A DNA stretch of 64,000 nt from Pseudomonadota bacterium (lineage in GTDB: Bacteria; Pseudomonadota; Alphaproteobacteria; Acetobacterales; Acetobacteraceae), in the NCBI GenBank assembly GCA_021781835.1, contig JAJXWD010000003.1, positions 1-64,000 of the forward strand. The letters are read 5' to 3'. Numbering within the stretch: position 1 is the first letter of the stretch; every line of letters begins with the position of its first letter. Shown here piece after piece: positions 1 to 10,988 of this stretch. The notes under the pieces are model-generated. The model was not told where the DNA came from, ran no database searches, and was given only the letters and a program-made list of their open reading frames with translations. The position numbers and the translations under genes are program-made.

Positions 1-58
1 GGCTGAAGCTGGACGGGGGGTGTTACGGTTTTCACGCGACTGGTCTAGAGCGTGTGAC

Positions 59-1102
59 ATGGAAAGAAAAGAGAGCGGCCCGGTTCTGGGGCTCGAGAGT
101 TCGTGCGACGAGACGGCCGCGGCCCTGCTGGCGCCCGACGGTACCGTGCTGGCGCAACGTGTGCTCAGCCAGATTGCCGACCACGCGGCCTTTGGCGGCG
201 TGGTGCCCGAAATTGCCGCGCGCGCGCATCTGGCGGCGCTGGATGGGCTGGCGAAAGACTGTCTGCGCGAGGCCGGGCTGGGCTTTGCCGATCTCGCCGC
301 CGTGGCGGCGACGGCTGGGCCCGGGCTGATCGGCGGGCTGCTGGTGGGTACGGGCTATGCCAAGGGAATTGCCGCCGCCACCGGCGCCACCTATCTGGCG
401 GTCAATCATTTAGAGGCTCATGCCCTGACCGCGCGTTTGCCCGGGATCGCCCCGCGGGCGCCGGAGTTTCCCTATTTGTTGCTGCTGCTCTCGGGCGGGC
501 ACAGCCAATGCGTCGCGGTCGAGGGCGTGGGGCGTTACCGCCTGCTCGGCTCCACGCTCGATGACGCGGTGGGCGAGGCGTTTGACAAAACCGCCAAGCT
601 GCTGGGGCTGCCATATCCGGGCGGGCCGGCGCTGGAGGCTTTGGCGCAAGAGGGCAACCCGGCCGCGATCACGCTGCCGCGCCCGCTGCTCCACCGCGAG
701 GGGTGCGATTTCTCGTTCTCGGGGTTGAAGACCGCCGTGGCGCAGCTGGTGGCGGCGCAAGGCGCCGGGGCCTTGCCGCGCGCCTTGGCCGCCGACATCG
801 CCGCGAGTTTTCAGGCCGCGGTGGCCGATTGTCTCGAAGACCGGGTGCGCCATGCGCTGGCTTTGTGCCCGGGGGCAAGGGCTTTGGTCATTGCCGGGGG
901 GGTGGCGTCCAACCGGCTCATCCGCGCCCGGCTGGAGGCGGTGGCGGCGGCGATGGGCACGTGCCTCATCGCCCCGCCCGTGCCGCTTTGCACCGATAAC
1001 GCGGTGATGGTCGCCTGGGCGGCGATCGAGCGCCTGCGGGCGGGGTTTGCCAGTCCGCTCGCGGCCCCCTGTAAGCCCCGCTGGCCCCTGGATGCCGCAT
1101 GA
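59..1102 (+). CDS. tsaD: tRNA N6-adenosine threonylcarbamoyltransferase TsaD
   Basis: Protein [24 protein letters not shown]...; TsaD/Kae1 motifs ([21 protein letters not shown]); ATG at 59 chosen over the ORF start at 20. Confidence 0.95.
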   Translation: MERKESGPVLGLESSCDETAAALLAPDGTVLAQRVLSQIADHAAFGGVVPEIAARAHLAALDGLAKDCLREAGLGFADLAAVAATAGPGLIGGLLVGTGYAKGIAAATGATYLAVNHLEAHALTARLPGIAPRAPEFPYLLLLLSGGHSQCVAVEGVGRYRLLGSTLDDAVGEAFDKTAKLLGLPYPGGPALEALAQEGNPAAITLPRPLLHREGCDFSFSGLKTAVAQLVAAQGAGALPRALAADIAASFQAAVADCLEDRVRHALALCPGARALVIAGGVASNRLIRARLEAVAAAMGTCLIAPPVPLCTDNAVMVAWAAIERLRAGFASPLAAPCKPRWPLDAA

Positions 1103-1911
1103 ATTACCGCCACATTTTCCATGCCGGCAATTTCGCCGATGTGATGAAGCACGCGCTCTATATCGAGCTGGTGCGCGCCTTGCAGCGTAAGGATAAGCCG
1201 CTTCTGATCCTCGATACCCATGCCGGCATCGGCCGGTATGAGGTAACCTCGCCCGAGGCGGAAAAGACTGGCGAATGGCGCGCGGGCATAGGCCTGCTGC
1301 TGGATGACCCGCCGCCCGCCCTCGCGGCCTATGTGGCGCTGGTGAAGGAGCTGGGGCTCTACCCAGGCTCGCCCTGGCTGGTGGCCGGGCTGATGCGCCC
1401 CAAGGACCGGCTGGTGGCCTGCGAGCTGCATGAGGAGGATGCCCAGACCCTGCGCCGGACCATGCGCCACACACCCAACGCGGCGGTGCATTTCCGGGAT
1501 GGCTATGAGGCGGTGAATGCGTTTTTGCCGCCGCCCGAGAAACGCGGTCTGATCCTGATCGACCCGCCCTTTGAGCGGACGGATGAGTTCGCCACGCTCG
1601 CCCGCGCGCTGGAGGCGGGCTGGCGTAAATTTCCCTCGGGGGTGTTTTGCGTCTGGTATCCGATCAAGCACCGTGCCCCGGTGCGGGCGTTTTTCGAGAC
1701 GCTCAAGCAGGGGCCGATCCGTGACATGGTTGCGTTCGAGCTGCTCAAGCGCCCAGATACCGACCCGAACCGCCTGAATGGCTGCGGGCTGCTCATCATC
1801 AACCCGCCTTTTGGTTTCGAGCCGGCTGCTCAGCCGATTCTCGCCGCCTGTGTCCAAAGCCTGGGCGAGGCGGGCGCTTCCTTCGCCATTGAAAGACTGG
1901 CCGATGAATGA
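1099..1911 (+). CDS. rlmJ: 23S rRNA (adenine(2030)-N(6))-methyltransferase RlmJ
   Basis: [21 protein letters not shown]...; DPPFE methyltransferase motif; 4-nt overlap with tsaD. Confidence 0.92.
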   Translation: MNYRHIFHAGNFADVMKHALYIELVRALQRKDKPLLILDTHAGIGRYEVTSPEAEKTGEWRAGIGLLLDDPPPALAAYVALVKELGLYPGSPWLVAGLMRPKDRLVACELHEEDAQTLRRTMRHTPNAAVHFRDGYEAVNAFLPPPEKRGLILIDPPFERTDEFATLARALEAGWRKFPSGVFCVWYPIKHRAPVRAFFETLKQGPIRDMVAFELLKRPDTDPNRLNGCGLLIINPPFGFEPAAQPILAACVQSLGEAGASFAIERLADE

Positions 1912-2857
1912 CCAAATCAACGTGATCGGGGCCGGTGCCTGGGGAACGGCGCTGGCCGTGCTGTTGGCGCGGGCCGGCAAGCGCGTGGTGCTGTGGGCGC
2001 GCACCCCCGAGATGGTGGCCGAAATGGCGGCCACGCGCGCCGCGCCGCGCCTGCCGGGCATTATGCTGCCCGATAATTTGGCGGTGACGGCGGACATGCC
2101 CCAGGCGGGCACCAGCCTGGTGGTGGTGCCGACCCAGCATTTGCGCGCGCTGCTGCCGCGCCTGCCCCAGAGCGGGCCTTTGGTGCTGTGCTGCAAGGGG
2201 TTGGAGATCGGCTCGCTCATGCTGCCGCCCGAATTTGCCGGGGGGGAACGTCTGGCCGTGCTGACGGGGCCGAATTTCGCCCATGAGGTGGCCGCTGGCC
2301 TGCCCGCCGCCGCCGTGCTCGCCACGCCCGATGAGATGCTGCGTGCCGAGCTGATCGGCCGGTTGCGCACCGACAGCCTGCGCCTTTACGGCAGCCCAGA
2401 CATGCTGGGCGCGGCGCTGGGGGGGGCGGCAAAAAATGTCATCGCCATTGCCGCGGGCGTGGTGATGGGGGCGGGGTTGGGCGAGAATGCCCGCGCGGCG
2501 CTGATCACCCGCGGCTTGGCCGAAATTGCCCGGCTGGCACTGGCCATTGGCGGGCGGGCGGAGACGGTTTCTGGCCTCTCGGGGCTGGGGGATTTGCTGC
2601 TGACCTGCACGGGCCCGTCATCGCGCAATTATTCGCTGGGGTTTGCGCTTGGCCAGGGCAGCAGCCTGGCGGCGGTGCTGGGCCAGAGAACCAGCGTGAC
2701 CGAAGGGGTGACCACCGCGCCCGCCTTGTTGAGCCGGGCGCAAAGGGCTGGGGTGGAAATGCCGATTACCGAGGCGGTGACCCGGCTGCTGGCAGGCGAG
2801 CGCACGGTTGCCCAGACGATGGCCGGCCTGATGGGGCGGGCGCTGAAGGACGAGTGA
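1904..2857 (+). CDS. gpsA: NAD(P)H-dependent glycerol-3-phosphate dehydrogenase
   Basis: [25 protein letters not shown]...; GAKNV.AIA motif; start overlaps the rlmJ end. Confidence 0.95.
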   Translation: MNDQINVIGAGAWGTALAVLLARAGKRVVLWARTPEMVAEMAATRAAPRLPGIMLPDNLAVTADMPQAGTSLVVVPTQHLRALLPRLPQSGPLVLCCKGLEIGSLMLPPEFAGGERLAVLTGPNFAHEVAAGLPAAAVLATPDEMLRAELIGRLRTDSLRLYGSPDMLGAALGGAAKNVIAIAAGVVMGAGLGENARAALITRGLAEIARLALAIGGRAETVSGLSGLGDLLLTCTGPSSRNYSLGFALGQGSSLAAVLGQRTSVTEGVTTAPALLSRAQRAGVEMPITEAVTRLLAGERTVAQTMAGLMGRALKDE

Positions 2858-2860
2858 GTC

Positions 2861-3295
2861 TCAGCCCGCGCGCGGCGGGCGGCTGGTTTCGAAGCCGGCG
2901 CGCGCCAGGAGCAACAGCGTGACAAAAAAAGCCGCGCCGTTCACGCTGGTCGAGACCAGGTGCCAAAATGAGAAACCCGCGCTGTCATGGGCGGCGCGCA
3001 GCCGGTTCAGGAGCGGGATCAGCCAGAACAGACCCCAGGCGTTGGAGGCCGCCACCAGCGCCAGCAGCAGCGCGCGCCGGCGCTGGCCCCCCATGAGCGC
3101 GCCGATGAGCGCCAGCGCGCCCATGGCCAGGCCATAGCCGAAATACCAGGGAAATATCTGGCCGATGAACCCGCCCGCCACGGGGGGCGGCAGGCGGGTG
3201 AACACCAGCGGCGCCATGACGGCGCCAAAGAACAGCATCCCGCCCGCCAGCAGGCCAAGCCCGACAACGTTAAGGATGCCGCCCCAGTGTTTCAT
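2861..3295 (-). CDS. DUF4149/TMEM205-like four-TM membrane protein
   Basis: Small hydrophobic protein [32 protein letters not shown]... Confidence 0.7.
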   Translation of the reverse strand: MKHWGGILNVVGLGLLAGGMLFFGAVMAPLVFTRLPPPVAGGFIGQIFPWYFGYGLAMGALALIGALMGGQRRRALLLALVAASNAWGLFWLIPLLNRLRAAHDSAGFSFWHLVSTSVNGAAFFVTLLLLARAGFETSRPPRAG

Positions 3296-4602
3296 TAGTA
3301 GCGGTACAGATCGTGCTTGAAGGGGCCGGCGACCTCGAGGCCCAGATACTCGGCCTGTTTCGGGGTCAGCTGGGTCAGCTTGGCGCCAACCTTGGCCAGA
3401 TGCAGCGCGGCGACCTTCTCATCGAGATGGCGCGGCAGCACGTAGACCTTGTTTTCATATTTGCCCTTGGGCGCGGTCCAAAGCTCGAGCTGGGCCAGCA
3501 CCTGGTTGGTGAAGCTGGCGCTCATCACGAAGCTCGGGTGGCCGGTGGCGTTGCCGAGGTTAACCAGCCGGCCCTCGGAGAGCAGGATCAGGCGCTTGCC
3601 GTCGGGGAAGATGATTTCATCGACCTGCGGCTTGATGTTGTCCCACTGGTAATTGCGCAGGGCTTCGACCTGGATTTCGGAGTCGAAATGGCCGATATTG
3701 CAGACAATGGCGCGGTGCTTCATGGCGCGCATGTGCTCGATGGTGATGACATCGACATTGCCCGTGGCGGTGACGAAGATGTCGCCTTCCGGGGCGGCCT
3801 CTTCCATGGTGACCACCTCGTAGCCTTCCATGGCGGCCTGGAGCGCGCAGATCGGGTCGATCTCGCACACTTTCACGCGGCAGCCGGCATTGCGCAGCGA
3901 GGCGGCCGAGCCCTTGCCGACATCGCCAAACCCGTTCACCACCGCGACCTTGCCCGACATCATCACGTCCGTGCCGCGGCGGATGCCATCCACCAGGCTT
4001 TCACGGCAGCCATAGAGATTGTCGAATTTGGATTTGGTCACCGAGTCGTTGACGTTGAAGGCCGGCACTTTCAACGTGCCCTCGCGGGCCATTTCCCACA
4101 GACGATGCACGCCGGTGGTGGTTTCCTCAGAGACGCCGCGCACATGGTCGAGCATCTCGGGGTATTTGTCGTGCATGATCTGGGTGGCGTCGCCGCCATC
4201 ATCGAGGATCATGTTGGGGGTCCAGCCATCGGGGCCGCGCAGGGTTTGCTCGATGCACCACCAGAACTCCTCATCGCTCATGCCCTTCCAGGCAAACACG
4301 GGGATGCCGGCGGCGGCGATGGCGGCGGCGGCGTGGTCTTGGGTCGAGAAGATGTTGCAAGACGACCAGCGCACGCTGGCGCCCAGCGCGGTCAGGGTCT
4401 CGATCAGCACGGCGGTCTGGATGGTCATGTGCAGGCAGCCGACGATGCGCGCGCCGGCCAGCGGCTTGGTGGCGCCGTATTCGGCGCGCAGTGCCATCAG
4501 GCCGGGCATTTCGTCCTGGGCCATCTCGATCTCTTTGCGCCCCCAGGCGGCGAGGGAAATGTCCTTGACCTTGTAATCGTCGGCTTGGGCTTGCTCTGCC
4601 AT
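3295..4602 (-). CDS. ahcY: adenosylhomocysteinase
   Basis: [36 protein letters not shown]...; C-terminal [10 protein letters not shown]; start trimmed from ORF 3295..4815. Confidence 0.97.
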   Translation of the reverse strand: MAEQAQADDYKVKDISLAAWGRKEIEMAQDEMPGLMALRAEYGATKPLAGARIVGCLHMTIQTAVLIETLTALGASVRWSSCNIFSTQDHAAAAIAAAGIPVFAWKGMSDEEFWWCIEQTLRGPDGWTPNMILDDGGDATQIMHDKYPEMLDHVRGVSEETTTGVHRLWEMAREGTLKVPAFNVNDSVTKSKFDNLYGCRESLVDGIRRGTDVMMSGKVAVVNGFGDVGKGSAASLRNAGCRVKVCEIDPICALQAAMEGYEVVTMEEAAPEGDIFVTATGNVDVITIEHMRAMKHRAIVCNIGHFDSEIQVEALRNYQWDNIKPQVDEIIFPDGKRLILLSEGRLVNLGNATGHPSFVMSASFTNQVLAQLELWTAPKGKYENKVYVLPRHLDEKVAALHLAKVGAKLTQLTPKQAEYLGLEVAGPFKHDLYRY

Positions 4603-4702
4603 TGTCTCTATATCCTCTGTTGACGTGCCGGCCTCGCGGCCCGGGCATTGGTGGGGGCGGCGTGCCGCGAAAACCGGCATGCCGCAAGCCCCGGCCTGGA
4701 TT

Positions 4703-5995
4703 TCAGGCCTGGGGCGGTTTTTTGGCCTTGATGACCTGCCGCCCCCGCGCGATGGCCACGCTGTTGGTGGGAACATCCTGGGTGATGACCGATCCAGCCG
4801 CGACCAGCGCGCCATCGCCGACCGATACCGGCGCGACCAGCGCGGAATTGGAGCCGATGAAGGCGCGCGCGCCGATTATGGTCTGATGTTTATTACGGCC
4901 GTCATAATTACAGAAAATTGTGCCGGCGCCGATATTGGTGTGCGGCCCGACATGGCCGTCGCCAATATAGGCAAGGTGGTTGGCCTTCACGCCCGGCTCC
5001 AGCTTGGCGGCCTTCACCTCGACGAAATTGCCGATATGCGCGGCCTCGCCGATATCGGCGCCGGGGCGCAGGCGGGCGAACGGCCCGATGATGGCGCCCG
5101 CGCGCACCACGCAGCCTTCGAGGTGCGAGAAGGATTTGATCTCGGCATCCGCCTCGACCCGGACATGGGGGCCGAACACGACATGGGGGGCGATGGTGAC
5201 GTTTTCGCCAAGCTCGGTGTCGGCCGCCAGAAACACGGTTTCCGGGGCCTGCATGCTCACGCCGCTGGCCATGGCCGCCTCGCGCGCGCGGCGCTGGAAC
5301 AAAGCCTCGGCCTGGGCCAGCTCGGCGCGGGAATTGACGCCGATGCATTCATCGAACGCGATATCGAGCGCGGCGACTTGCGCGCCCAGGCGGTTGGCGA
5401 TTTCCACGATGTCGGTCAGGTAATATTCACCTTTGGCGTTGTCGTTGCCGACCAGCGACAGCCAGGCGCCGATGTCGCGCCCCGCCGCGATGAGACCGCC
5501 GGCATTGCAAAAGCCGATTTGCAGCTCCTCGGCCGTGGCGTCGTTGAACTCGACGATTTTGCGGACATAGCCGTGCGCGCTCACCAGCCGGCCATATTTG
5601 CCGGCATCCGGAGGGGTGGTGCCCATCAGCACGAGCTGGGCATCGCCCGTTTGCAGGCGGGCCAGCAGGGCCGCCATGGTCTTGGCCGAGACCAGCGGGT
5701 TGTCGGCGTAGAAAATCGCGGTGGGGCCATCGCCGAAAAACGGCGCGGCCTGCTGGGCGGCGTGCGCCGTGCCCAGCCGCTCATGCTGGATGACCACGTG
5801 ATGCGGGCGGCTGAGCGCGGCCAGCTGGTCCATCTCCGGGCCGATGACCACCACGATCCGGTCGAACACCTGCTCGGCGGCCAGGATGAGGTGGCGCAGC
5901 ATTTCGCGCCCGGCGATTTTGTGGGCCGCCTTGGGCAGCCGCGATTTCATGCGGGTGCCGAGGCCGGCGGCGATGATGACGGCGGTGGAATTCAT
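4703..5995 (-). CDS. glmU: bifunctional UDP-GlcNAc pyrophosphorylase/glucosamine-1-phosphate acetyltransferase
   Basis: [33 protein letters not shown]..., left-handed beta-helix C-terminus. Confidence 0.95.
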   Translation of the reverse strand: MNSTAVIIAAGLGTRMKSRLPKAAHKIAGREMLRHLILAAEQVFDRIVVVIGPEMDQLAALSRPHHVVIQHERLGTAHAAQQAAPFFGDGPTAIFYADNPLVSAKTMAALLARLQTGDAQLVLMGTTPPDAGKYGRLVSAHGYVRKIVEFNDATAEELQIGFCNAGGLIAAGRDIGAWLSLVGNDNAKGEYYLTDIVEIANRLGAQVAALDIAFDECIGVNSRAELAQAEALFQRRAREAAMASGVSMQAPETVFLAADTELGENVTIAPHVVFGPHVRVEADAEIKSFSHLEGCVVRAGAIIGPFARLRPGADIGEAAHIGNFVEVKAAKLEPGVKANHLAYIGDGHVGPHTNIGAGTIFCNYDGRNKHQTIIGARAFIGSNSALVAPVSVGDGALVAAGSVITQDVPTNSVAIARGRQVIKAKKPPQA

Positions 5996-6005
5996 GGGTG
6001 GGGTC

Positions 6006-6893
6006 TCACGCCTGCTTGATGTCGATCAGGCTCTTGCGGATCTTGCGGCTGCGGTTGATGCGATCTTCGATGTAATCGACATCGCCCCAGCGCACGGCGC
6101 GCGCCATGGCCTGGGCATCTTCCGAGAAGCGCGCGAACATTTCGAGCAGCGCGTCCTTGTTGTTGATGAAGATGTCACGCCACATCACCGGATCGGAGGC
6201 GGCGATGCGCGTGAAATCGCGGAAGCCCGAGGCGGCGAATTGCAGCACTTCCTCGCGGATCTCGTCGGCCAGATCGTCGGCGGTGCCGCAGATGGTGAAG
6301 GCGATGAGGTGGGGCAGGTGGCTGACGATCGCGGTGACGCGGTCATGGTGCGCGGCGCTCATGCGCGCCGTGCGGGCGCCAAGCCGGGCCCAGAGCGCCT
6401 CGATCTTGCCGGTGGCCGCCTCGGTCGCGGATTCGGTGGGGGTGAGCAGGCACCAGCGCCCCTGGAACAGATGGGCAAGACCGGAGGTTGGGCCGGAAAA
6501 TTCGGTGCCGGCCAGTGGGTGCGCGGGCACGAAGCGCGTGTTTGGGCGCAGATGCGGGCTGACATCGGCGATCACCGATTGCTTGGTCGAGCCGACATCG
6601 GAGAGCACGGTCTCAGGGGCCAGATGCGGGGCGATTTCGGCGGCCAGCGCCGCGAAGGTGCCGACCGGCGTGCATAAAATCACGCCGTCGGCGCCGGTCA
6701 CGGCCTCGCGGGCGGTGCTGTGATATTCATCGGCCAGGCCCAGCTCGCGGGCTTTGTCCAGATGCTCGGGCTTGGCATCGTATATGCGCAGGCACCCGAC
6801 CGCGCCCGGCGCCGCCTGCAGGCCGCGCGCGATGGAGCTGCCGATATGGCCGATGCCGATGAGGGCGAGGGTGTGAAAAATGGGCTCAGCCAT
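6006..6893 (-). CDS. tyrC: prephenate/arogenate dehydrogenase
   Basis: [26 protein letters not shown]...; adjacent to hisC and a chorismate mutase. Confidence 0.88.
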   Translation of the reverse strand: MAEPIFHTLALIGIGHIGSSIARGLQAAPGAVGCLRIYDAKPEHLDKARELGLADEYHSTAREAVTGADGVILCTPVGTFAALAAEIAPHLAPETVLSDVGSTKQSVIADVSPHLRPNTRFVPAHPLAGTEFSGPTSGLAHLFQGRWCLLTPTESATEAATGKIEALWARLGARTARMSAAHHDRVTAIVSHLPHLIAFTICGTADDLADEIREEVLQFAASGFRDFTRIAASDPVMWRDIFINNKDALLEMFARFSEDAQAMARAVRWGDVDYIEDRINRSRKIRKSLIDIKQA

Positions 6894-7971
6894 GGATGAA
6901 CTCCGCCAGCGCCGTGGCGACGCGGTTGCACTCCTCATCGGTGCCGATGGTGATGCGCAGGCAGGTCGGCAGCTTGTAGGAGGCGACCCGCCGGACGATG
7001 ATGCCCTGGGCGCGCAAGAAGGCGTCGGCCTGTATGGCGCGGGGCTCGGCCTCGAAATCGACGAGGATGAAATTGGCCTCGGAGGGATGGACGGTGAGGC
7101 CCGTCTGGGTCAGGCGCGCGGCCAAGTGCTGGCGGGCTTTTTGGTTGTGTGCCTGGCTCATTTCCAGCCAGCCGGGCTCGGCCAGGGCGGCGATGCCGGC
7201 GGCGGCGGCGGCCACGTTGACCGGGAAAGGCGGGCGCACGCGGTTGAGAATATCGGCGATGGCGGCGGGCGCGTAGGCCCAGCCCAGCCGCGCCCCGCCC
7301 ATGCCGAAAATCTTCGAGAAGGTGCGGGTCATCACGGTGTTGTCCCCGGCATCGACCAGCGAGCCACCGGCTTCGTAATCGGCGCGGGTGACATATTCGG
7401 CATAGGCCGCGTCGATCACCAGCAGCACATGCCCGGGCAGGGCCGCGCGCAGGCGGCGCATTTCGGCGTCCGTGACCATGGTGCCGGTGGGGTTGTTGGG
7501 GTTGGCGATGAACACCATGGTGGTTTGCGGCGTGACCGCGGCCAGGATGCCGTCAATGTCGGTGGTCAGGGCGGTTTCGGGAACCTTGACCACCGTGCAG
7601 CCGCACAGCTTGCCGGCGATTTCGTAGATCGAGAAGCCGTGCTCGCTCATGATCAGCTCGGTGCCGGGGCCGCCGTAAGACTGGATCAGCAGGGTCAGCA
7701 ACTCATCCGAGCCGTTGCCGCATACGATCCGCGCGGGGTCGAGGCCAAATTTGGCGCCGATGGCCTGGCGGAGCCTGGCCGAGCTGGGGTCGGGGTAGCG
7801 GTGCATGCCCAAGGCGGCCTCGGCGGCGGCTTGGCGCGCGCCGGGTGGCGGGCCGAACGCCCCTTCGTTGGATGACAGCTTCAAGGGCTGGTCGATGCCC
7901 GGCAGCTTCGATTCGCCGCCCACATAGGGGGCGATGGAGAAAATCTCCGGGCGGGGCTGGGGGGCGCTCAT
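6886..7971 (-). CDS. hisC: histidinol-phosphate aminotransferase
   Basis: [26 protein letters not shown]...; class I/II aminotransferase motifs. Confidence 0.9.
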   Translation of the reverse strand: MSAPQPRPEIFSIAPYVGGESKLPGIDQPLKLSSNEGAFGPPPGARQAAAEAALGMHRYPDPSSARLRQAIGAKFGLDPARIVCGNGSDELLTLLIQSYGGPGTELIMSEHGFSIYEIAGKLCGCTVVKVPETALTTDIDGILAAVTPQTTMVFIANPNNPTGTMVTDAEMRRLRAALPGHVLLVIDAAYAEYVTRADYEAGGSLVDAGDNTVMTRTFSKIFGMGGARLGWAYAPAAIADILNRVRPPFPVNVAAAAAGIAALAEPGWLEMSQAHNQKARQHLAARLTQTGLTVHPSEANFILVDFEAEPRAIQADAFLRAQGIIVRRVASYKLPTCLRITIGTDEECNRVATALAEFIHG

Positions 7972-8816
7972 CAGGCGTCTCCAACGGGGAGGGCAAAGCA
8001 CCCCAGGACGGTCAGGGTCACATCGAGCGGCTGGCCATCCTGCCCGGTGGCGGGGGCGGTGGTGGCGAAGCCTGGGATTTCGGCGATCGCGCACAGCCCG
8101 CCCGGGTGGGCGGGCGGCGCAACCCAGATCTGGGTCGGCTGGTAGCCCGCGCGCGTCATGGCCATCTGCACCTCCACGGGGGTGAGGGGCTGGGGGGATG
8201 AAATGCCGATCAGGCTGTGGTCATGGGTGCTGGCATCGGGAGGGACAGTGGCCACCAGATAGGCCAAGCCGGCCGGCAGCCCCTCGGCGCGCGGCGCCCA
8301 GAAGGGGATTTTGCCGATGACATAAAGGCGCTGGGCGCCCTCCAGGAGGTGGGCGGGCCACCAGGGCTCATGGCGCTCGGCGAGGTCGGGCAGCACGGCC
8401 ACTTGCGCGCGGCCGTTTTGAAGATCGTCGAGCGTGTCTTGCAGCCGGGCATGGTGACGCACGGGGGTCAGCGGGCCGAAATGCTCGCGTGCCAGGGCCA
8501 GCCGGGTCTCACCGCCCGGCCCGCCCAGCACCGAGAGTTTCTGGCCGCCTTCGATGATCAGGGCGGCGGCGAACACTTCACGCCAGATCCGCACCACGGC
8601 CTGCCGGGGAAAATCGCCGGTGAGCTGCCCGAGCAGCCGCCGCACGATGTCGGCCTCGCGGCCGGGGCGGATCTTGACCCCCACCTTGCCGCCTTCGGAC
8701 GCGACCAGACCGACAATGCCGGCCCGTTGAGCGAAAAGCTCCAGGATCTGGTCATCTATGTTGTCTAACTTGGCCCGCAGCTCAGCCAGGCGGTGTGAGG
8801 AGAAAGGTGGTTTCAT
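7971..8816 (-). CDS. chorismate mutase with C-terminal prephenate-dehydratase-like extension
   Basis: N-terminal AroQ-type helix [19 protein letters not shown]...; C-terminal ~190 aa lacks the TRF motif. Confidence 0.8.
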   Translation of the reverse strand: MKPPFSSHRLAELRAKLDNIDDQILELFAQRAGIVGLVASEGGKVGVKIRPGREADIVRRLLGQLTGDFPRQAVVRIWREVFAAALIIEGGQKLSVLGGPGGETRLALAREHFGPLTPVRHHARLQDTLDDLQNGRAQVAVLPDLAERHEPWWPAHLLEGAQRLYVIGKIPFWAPRAEGLPAGLAYLVATVPPDASTHDHSLIGISSPQPLTPVEVQMAMTRAGYQPTQIWVAPPAHPGGLCAIAEIPGFATTAPATGQDGQPLDVTLTVLGCFALPVGDA

Positions 8817-8976
8817 CGCGCGCCCCTGTTAGCCCAATTATGCCGCCGCCGCAAAGCCGGGGCGGGCCGGCACGGCCGGGGGCGGCGAGATTCAGCCGGC
8901 TTTAACGGTGTCTCAATACATCTGGGCGACGATGGGGGGAGTTTAAGCGAAATCAGCCCGACGGAGCATATGCTAG

Positions 8977-9348
8977 ATGCCGACGATCCTTGTTCTTGAT
9001 GACTCTGCTACCATGGTCATGAGTCTGGCGCATATTCTGAAGGGCGCGGGATACGAGGTGGAAACCGGCATGAACGGCCGCGAGGGCATCGACAAGCTCA
9101 ATAGCGGCATCAAACCCAACGTGATCCTGACCGATTTGAACATGCCCGAACTCGATGGCATCGGCTTCATCAAGGAGGCGCGCAAAATCGCCGCGGCGAA
9201 ATTCACGCCGATCATTGTCCTGACCACCGAATCGGGCGGGCGCAAACGCGATGAGGCGCGGGCCGCCGGGGCTTCGGGCTGGTTGACCAAGCCGGCCGAG
9301 CCGAACCAGCTGCTGGCCGTCGTCAAGCAGCTTTGCCCGCCGAGATGA
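8977..9348 (+). CDS. CheY-like single-domain response regulator
   Basis: MPTILVLDDSATMVMSLAHILKG...ILTDLNMPELDG...TTES...KP. Confidence 0.92.
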   Translation: MPTILVLDDSATMVMSLAHILKGAGYEVETGMNGREGIDKLNSGIKPNVILTDLNMPELDGIGFIKEARKIAAAKFTPIIVLTTESGGRKRDEARAAGASGWLTKPAEPNQLLAVVKQLCPPR

Positions 9349-9354
9349 GCGCCC

Positions 9355-9855
9355 ATGCCAGACCATGCGGGCGGCGCGGCGCGGCGGGCTGAAGCGGTTT
9401 TGCTTTGCCATCTGGAAAATTCGACCGCCAGCTTCGACGGCGTGGCGGCGTTCGATATTTTGTGGCGGACTTCCAGCCTGATCTCGAAACTGGCGGCCGG
9501 TTTGCCGGAGGCCGCCACGCCCCCCGCCGTGGCGCCGGGGCAGGAGGAGGCGCAGCGGCTCAGCCAGATGACCCAGCTCGAGGCCCTGCGCCACGATGTC
9601 GATCAGATTTGCATGCTGCACGCGCAGCGCCATGATTATTTTTTGCAGATCAAAAGCGGGCTGGAAAAGATGCTGCGCCTCTTGATCATGGCCGACGGCG
9701 ATGACGCGGCCTCCATGACCGTTGACGATCTGCTGGGCCTGTATGTGAGCGAAGACCAGCGCCAGGCTCATGCCCGGGCGCTGGACAGGCCGTCACTTTC
9801 CTCACCCTGGCCGGGGGGTCAGGGTGAGGCGGGGGCGGGTTCGGCGTTGAGATAG
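9355..9855 (+). CDS. hypothetical protein following the CheY-like regulator
   Basis: 166-aa ORF starting 6 nt after the response regulator; predicted helical. Confidence 0.55.
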   Translation: MPDHAGGAARRAEAVLLCHLENSTASFDGVAAFDILWRTSSLISKLAAGLPEAATPPAVAPGQEEAQRLSQMTQLEALRHDVDQICMLHAQRHDYFLQIKSGLEKMLRLLIMADGDDAASMTVDDLLGLYVSEDQRQAHARALDRPSLSSPWPGGQGEAGAGSALR

Positions 9856-10238
9856 CCGCCGACCGACCCTGCCGTCTGGAAGGTGAAGGAACAGGGAATG
9901 ACGCTGCCATAAGCCACCGGATAGCTGAGCGTTTGCAGGCTCAGATGCAGGGAGGCCGGGCTTAGCGTGACCGTTTGCCCGGCGGGAATGGCCAGGCTGG
10001 TCACCGCCTCGCCCTGGGCGTTCAGCAGCGTGGTGGATTTGGCCAGCGGGCAATCCCAGCCGGTCATGACATCGGGGCTGGCGCCCTTATTGTGAATTTC
10101 GATGAACCCCTCGGTTGCCTTCAGGGACTGGCCGGTTTCCCACACCGCGCCGTGATCGAGCGAGATGATCACATCGGCGCTGGCGGGAGTGGCGAGGGCG
10201 AAACCGCCGAGCAGGAGGGCGGGCAGATAAAATTTCAT
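9819..10238 (-). CDS. secreted copper chaperone PCu(A)C-like protein, divergent metal site
   Basis: Signal peptide MKFYLPALLLGGFALATPASA; fold signature ...IPAGQTVTLSPASLHLSLQTLSYPVAYGSVIPCSFTFQTAG. Confidence 0.65.
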   Translation of the reverse strand: MKFYLPALLLGGFALATPASADVIISLDHGAVWETGQSLKATEGFIEIHNKGASPDVMTGWDCPLAKSTTLLNAQGEAVTSLAIPAGQTVTLSPASLHLSLQTLSYPVAYGSVIPCSFTFQTAGSVGGYLNAEPAPASP

Positions 10239-10891
10239 GACAATGCCTCGAATTTTTCCAAAAGCCAGGAGGCGGGTTCCCGCGCCGAGGCATCATACCA
10301 TTGGGTGATGAGCGGATGGGCGCGCAGGGCCGCGCAATAGGCCGCGGCCTCTGGCCCCAAGGGGGGCTGATAGGTGAGAAACCGGGCGGCGATGGGGGCG
10401 AACATGGCATCGGCGTTGGTAAGCTGGCCGCCGAACAGGTAAGGGCCGGCGGCGCCGAATTTTTGCCGTGTGTCGGCCCACAGGGCCTCGATGCGGGCGA
10501 TGTCGGCCAGGCTCTCGGGGGTTTGCCCCAGCCCGGCATAGTCGCGCCCCAAATTCATGGGCATGGCGAGGCGCAGGGCGCGGAACCCGGCATGCATCTC
10601 GGCCGAGATGGACCGGGCGTGGGCGCGCGCGATTCGCGCGGCCGGCCACAGGCCAGGGGTCAGCTCGGCGCAATATTCGGCGATGGCGAGGCTTTCCCAG
10701 ATGCGCGCGCCCTCGTGCTCGAGATAAGGCACCGTGCCGCCGGGCGAGATTGCCTTGATGGCGGCGGTGTTGCCGCCCGCCAGCGGGATGTAGATTTCCT
10801 CGGCCTCCAGCCCGGCCAATTTGACCATCAGCCAGCCGCGCATGGACCAGGAGGAGTAGCGCCGTGTTCCCAGATAAAGCCGTGCCGTCAT
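10235..10891 (-). CDS. glutathione S-transferase family protein
   Basis: LYLGTRRYSSWSMRGWLMVKLAGL...GTVPYLEHEGARIWESLAIAEYC. Confidence 0.88.
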   Translation of the reverse strand: MTARLYLGTRRYSSWSMRGWLMVKLAGLEAEEIYIPLAGGNTAAIKAISPGGTVPYLEHEGARIWESLAIAEYCAELTPGLWPAARIARAHARSISAEMHAGFRALRLAMPMNLGRDYAGLGQTPESLADIARIEALWADTRQKFGAAGPYLFGGQLTNADAMFAPIAARFLTYQPPLGPEAAAYCAALRAHPLITQWYDASAREPASWLLEKFEALS

Positions 10892-10988
10892 GTGCCTCTC
10901 GAAGCGTCAAAGCGGTTTCAGCTATGTCATATCTTGGGGGCAAGACAAAGAGTTGGTGGGCGAGGGGCGGCATGCTACCCATGCCGCC

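Noticed and set aside
811-2370. 519-aa minus-strand ORF over tsaD/rlmJ/gpsA
   Set aside because: Overlaps three confident plus genes; composition is a GC shadow.
4603-4702. Possible SAH-type riboswitch upstream of ahcY
   Set aside because: Leader is short and contains GC hairpins (CCCCGGCCTG/CAGGCCTGGGG), but I could not match the SAH riboswitch conserved core by eye; needs an Infernal search.
4625-6019. 464-aa plus-strand ORF over glmU
   Set aside because: Antisense to glmU, low-complexity; no recognisable domain.
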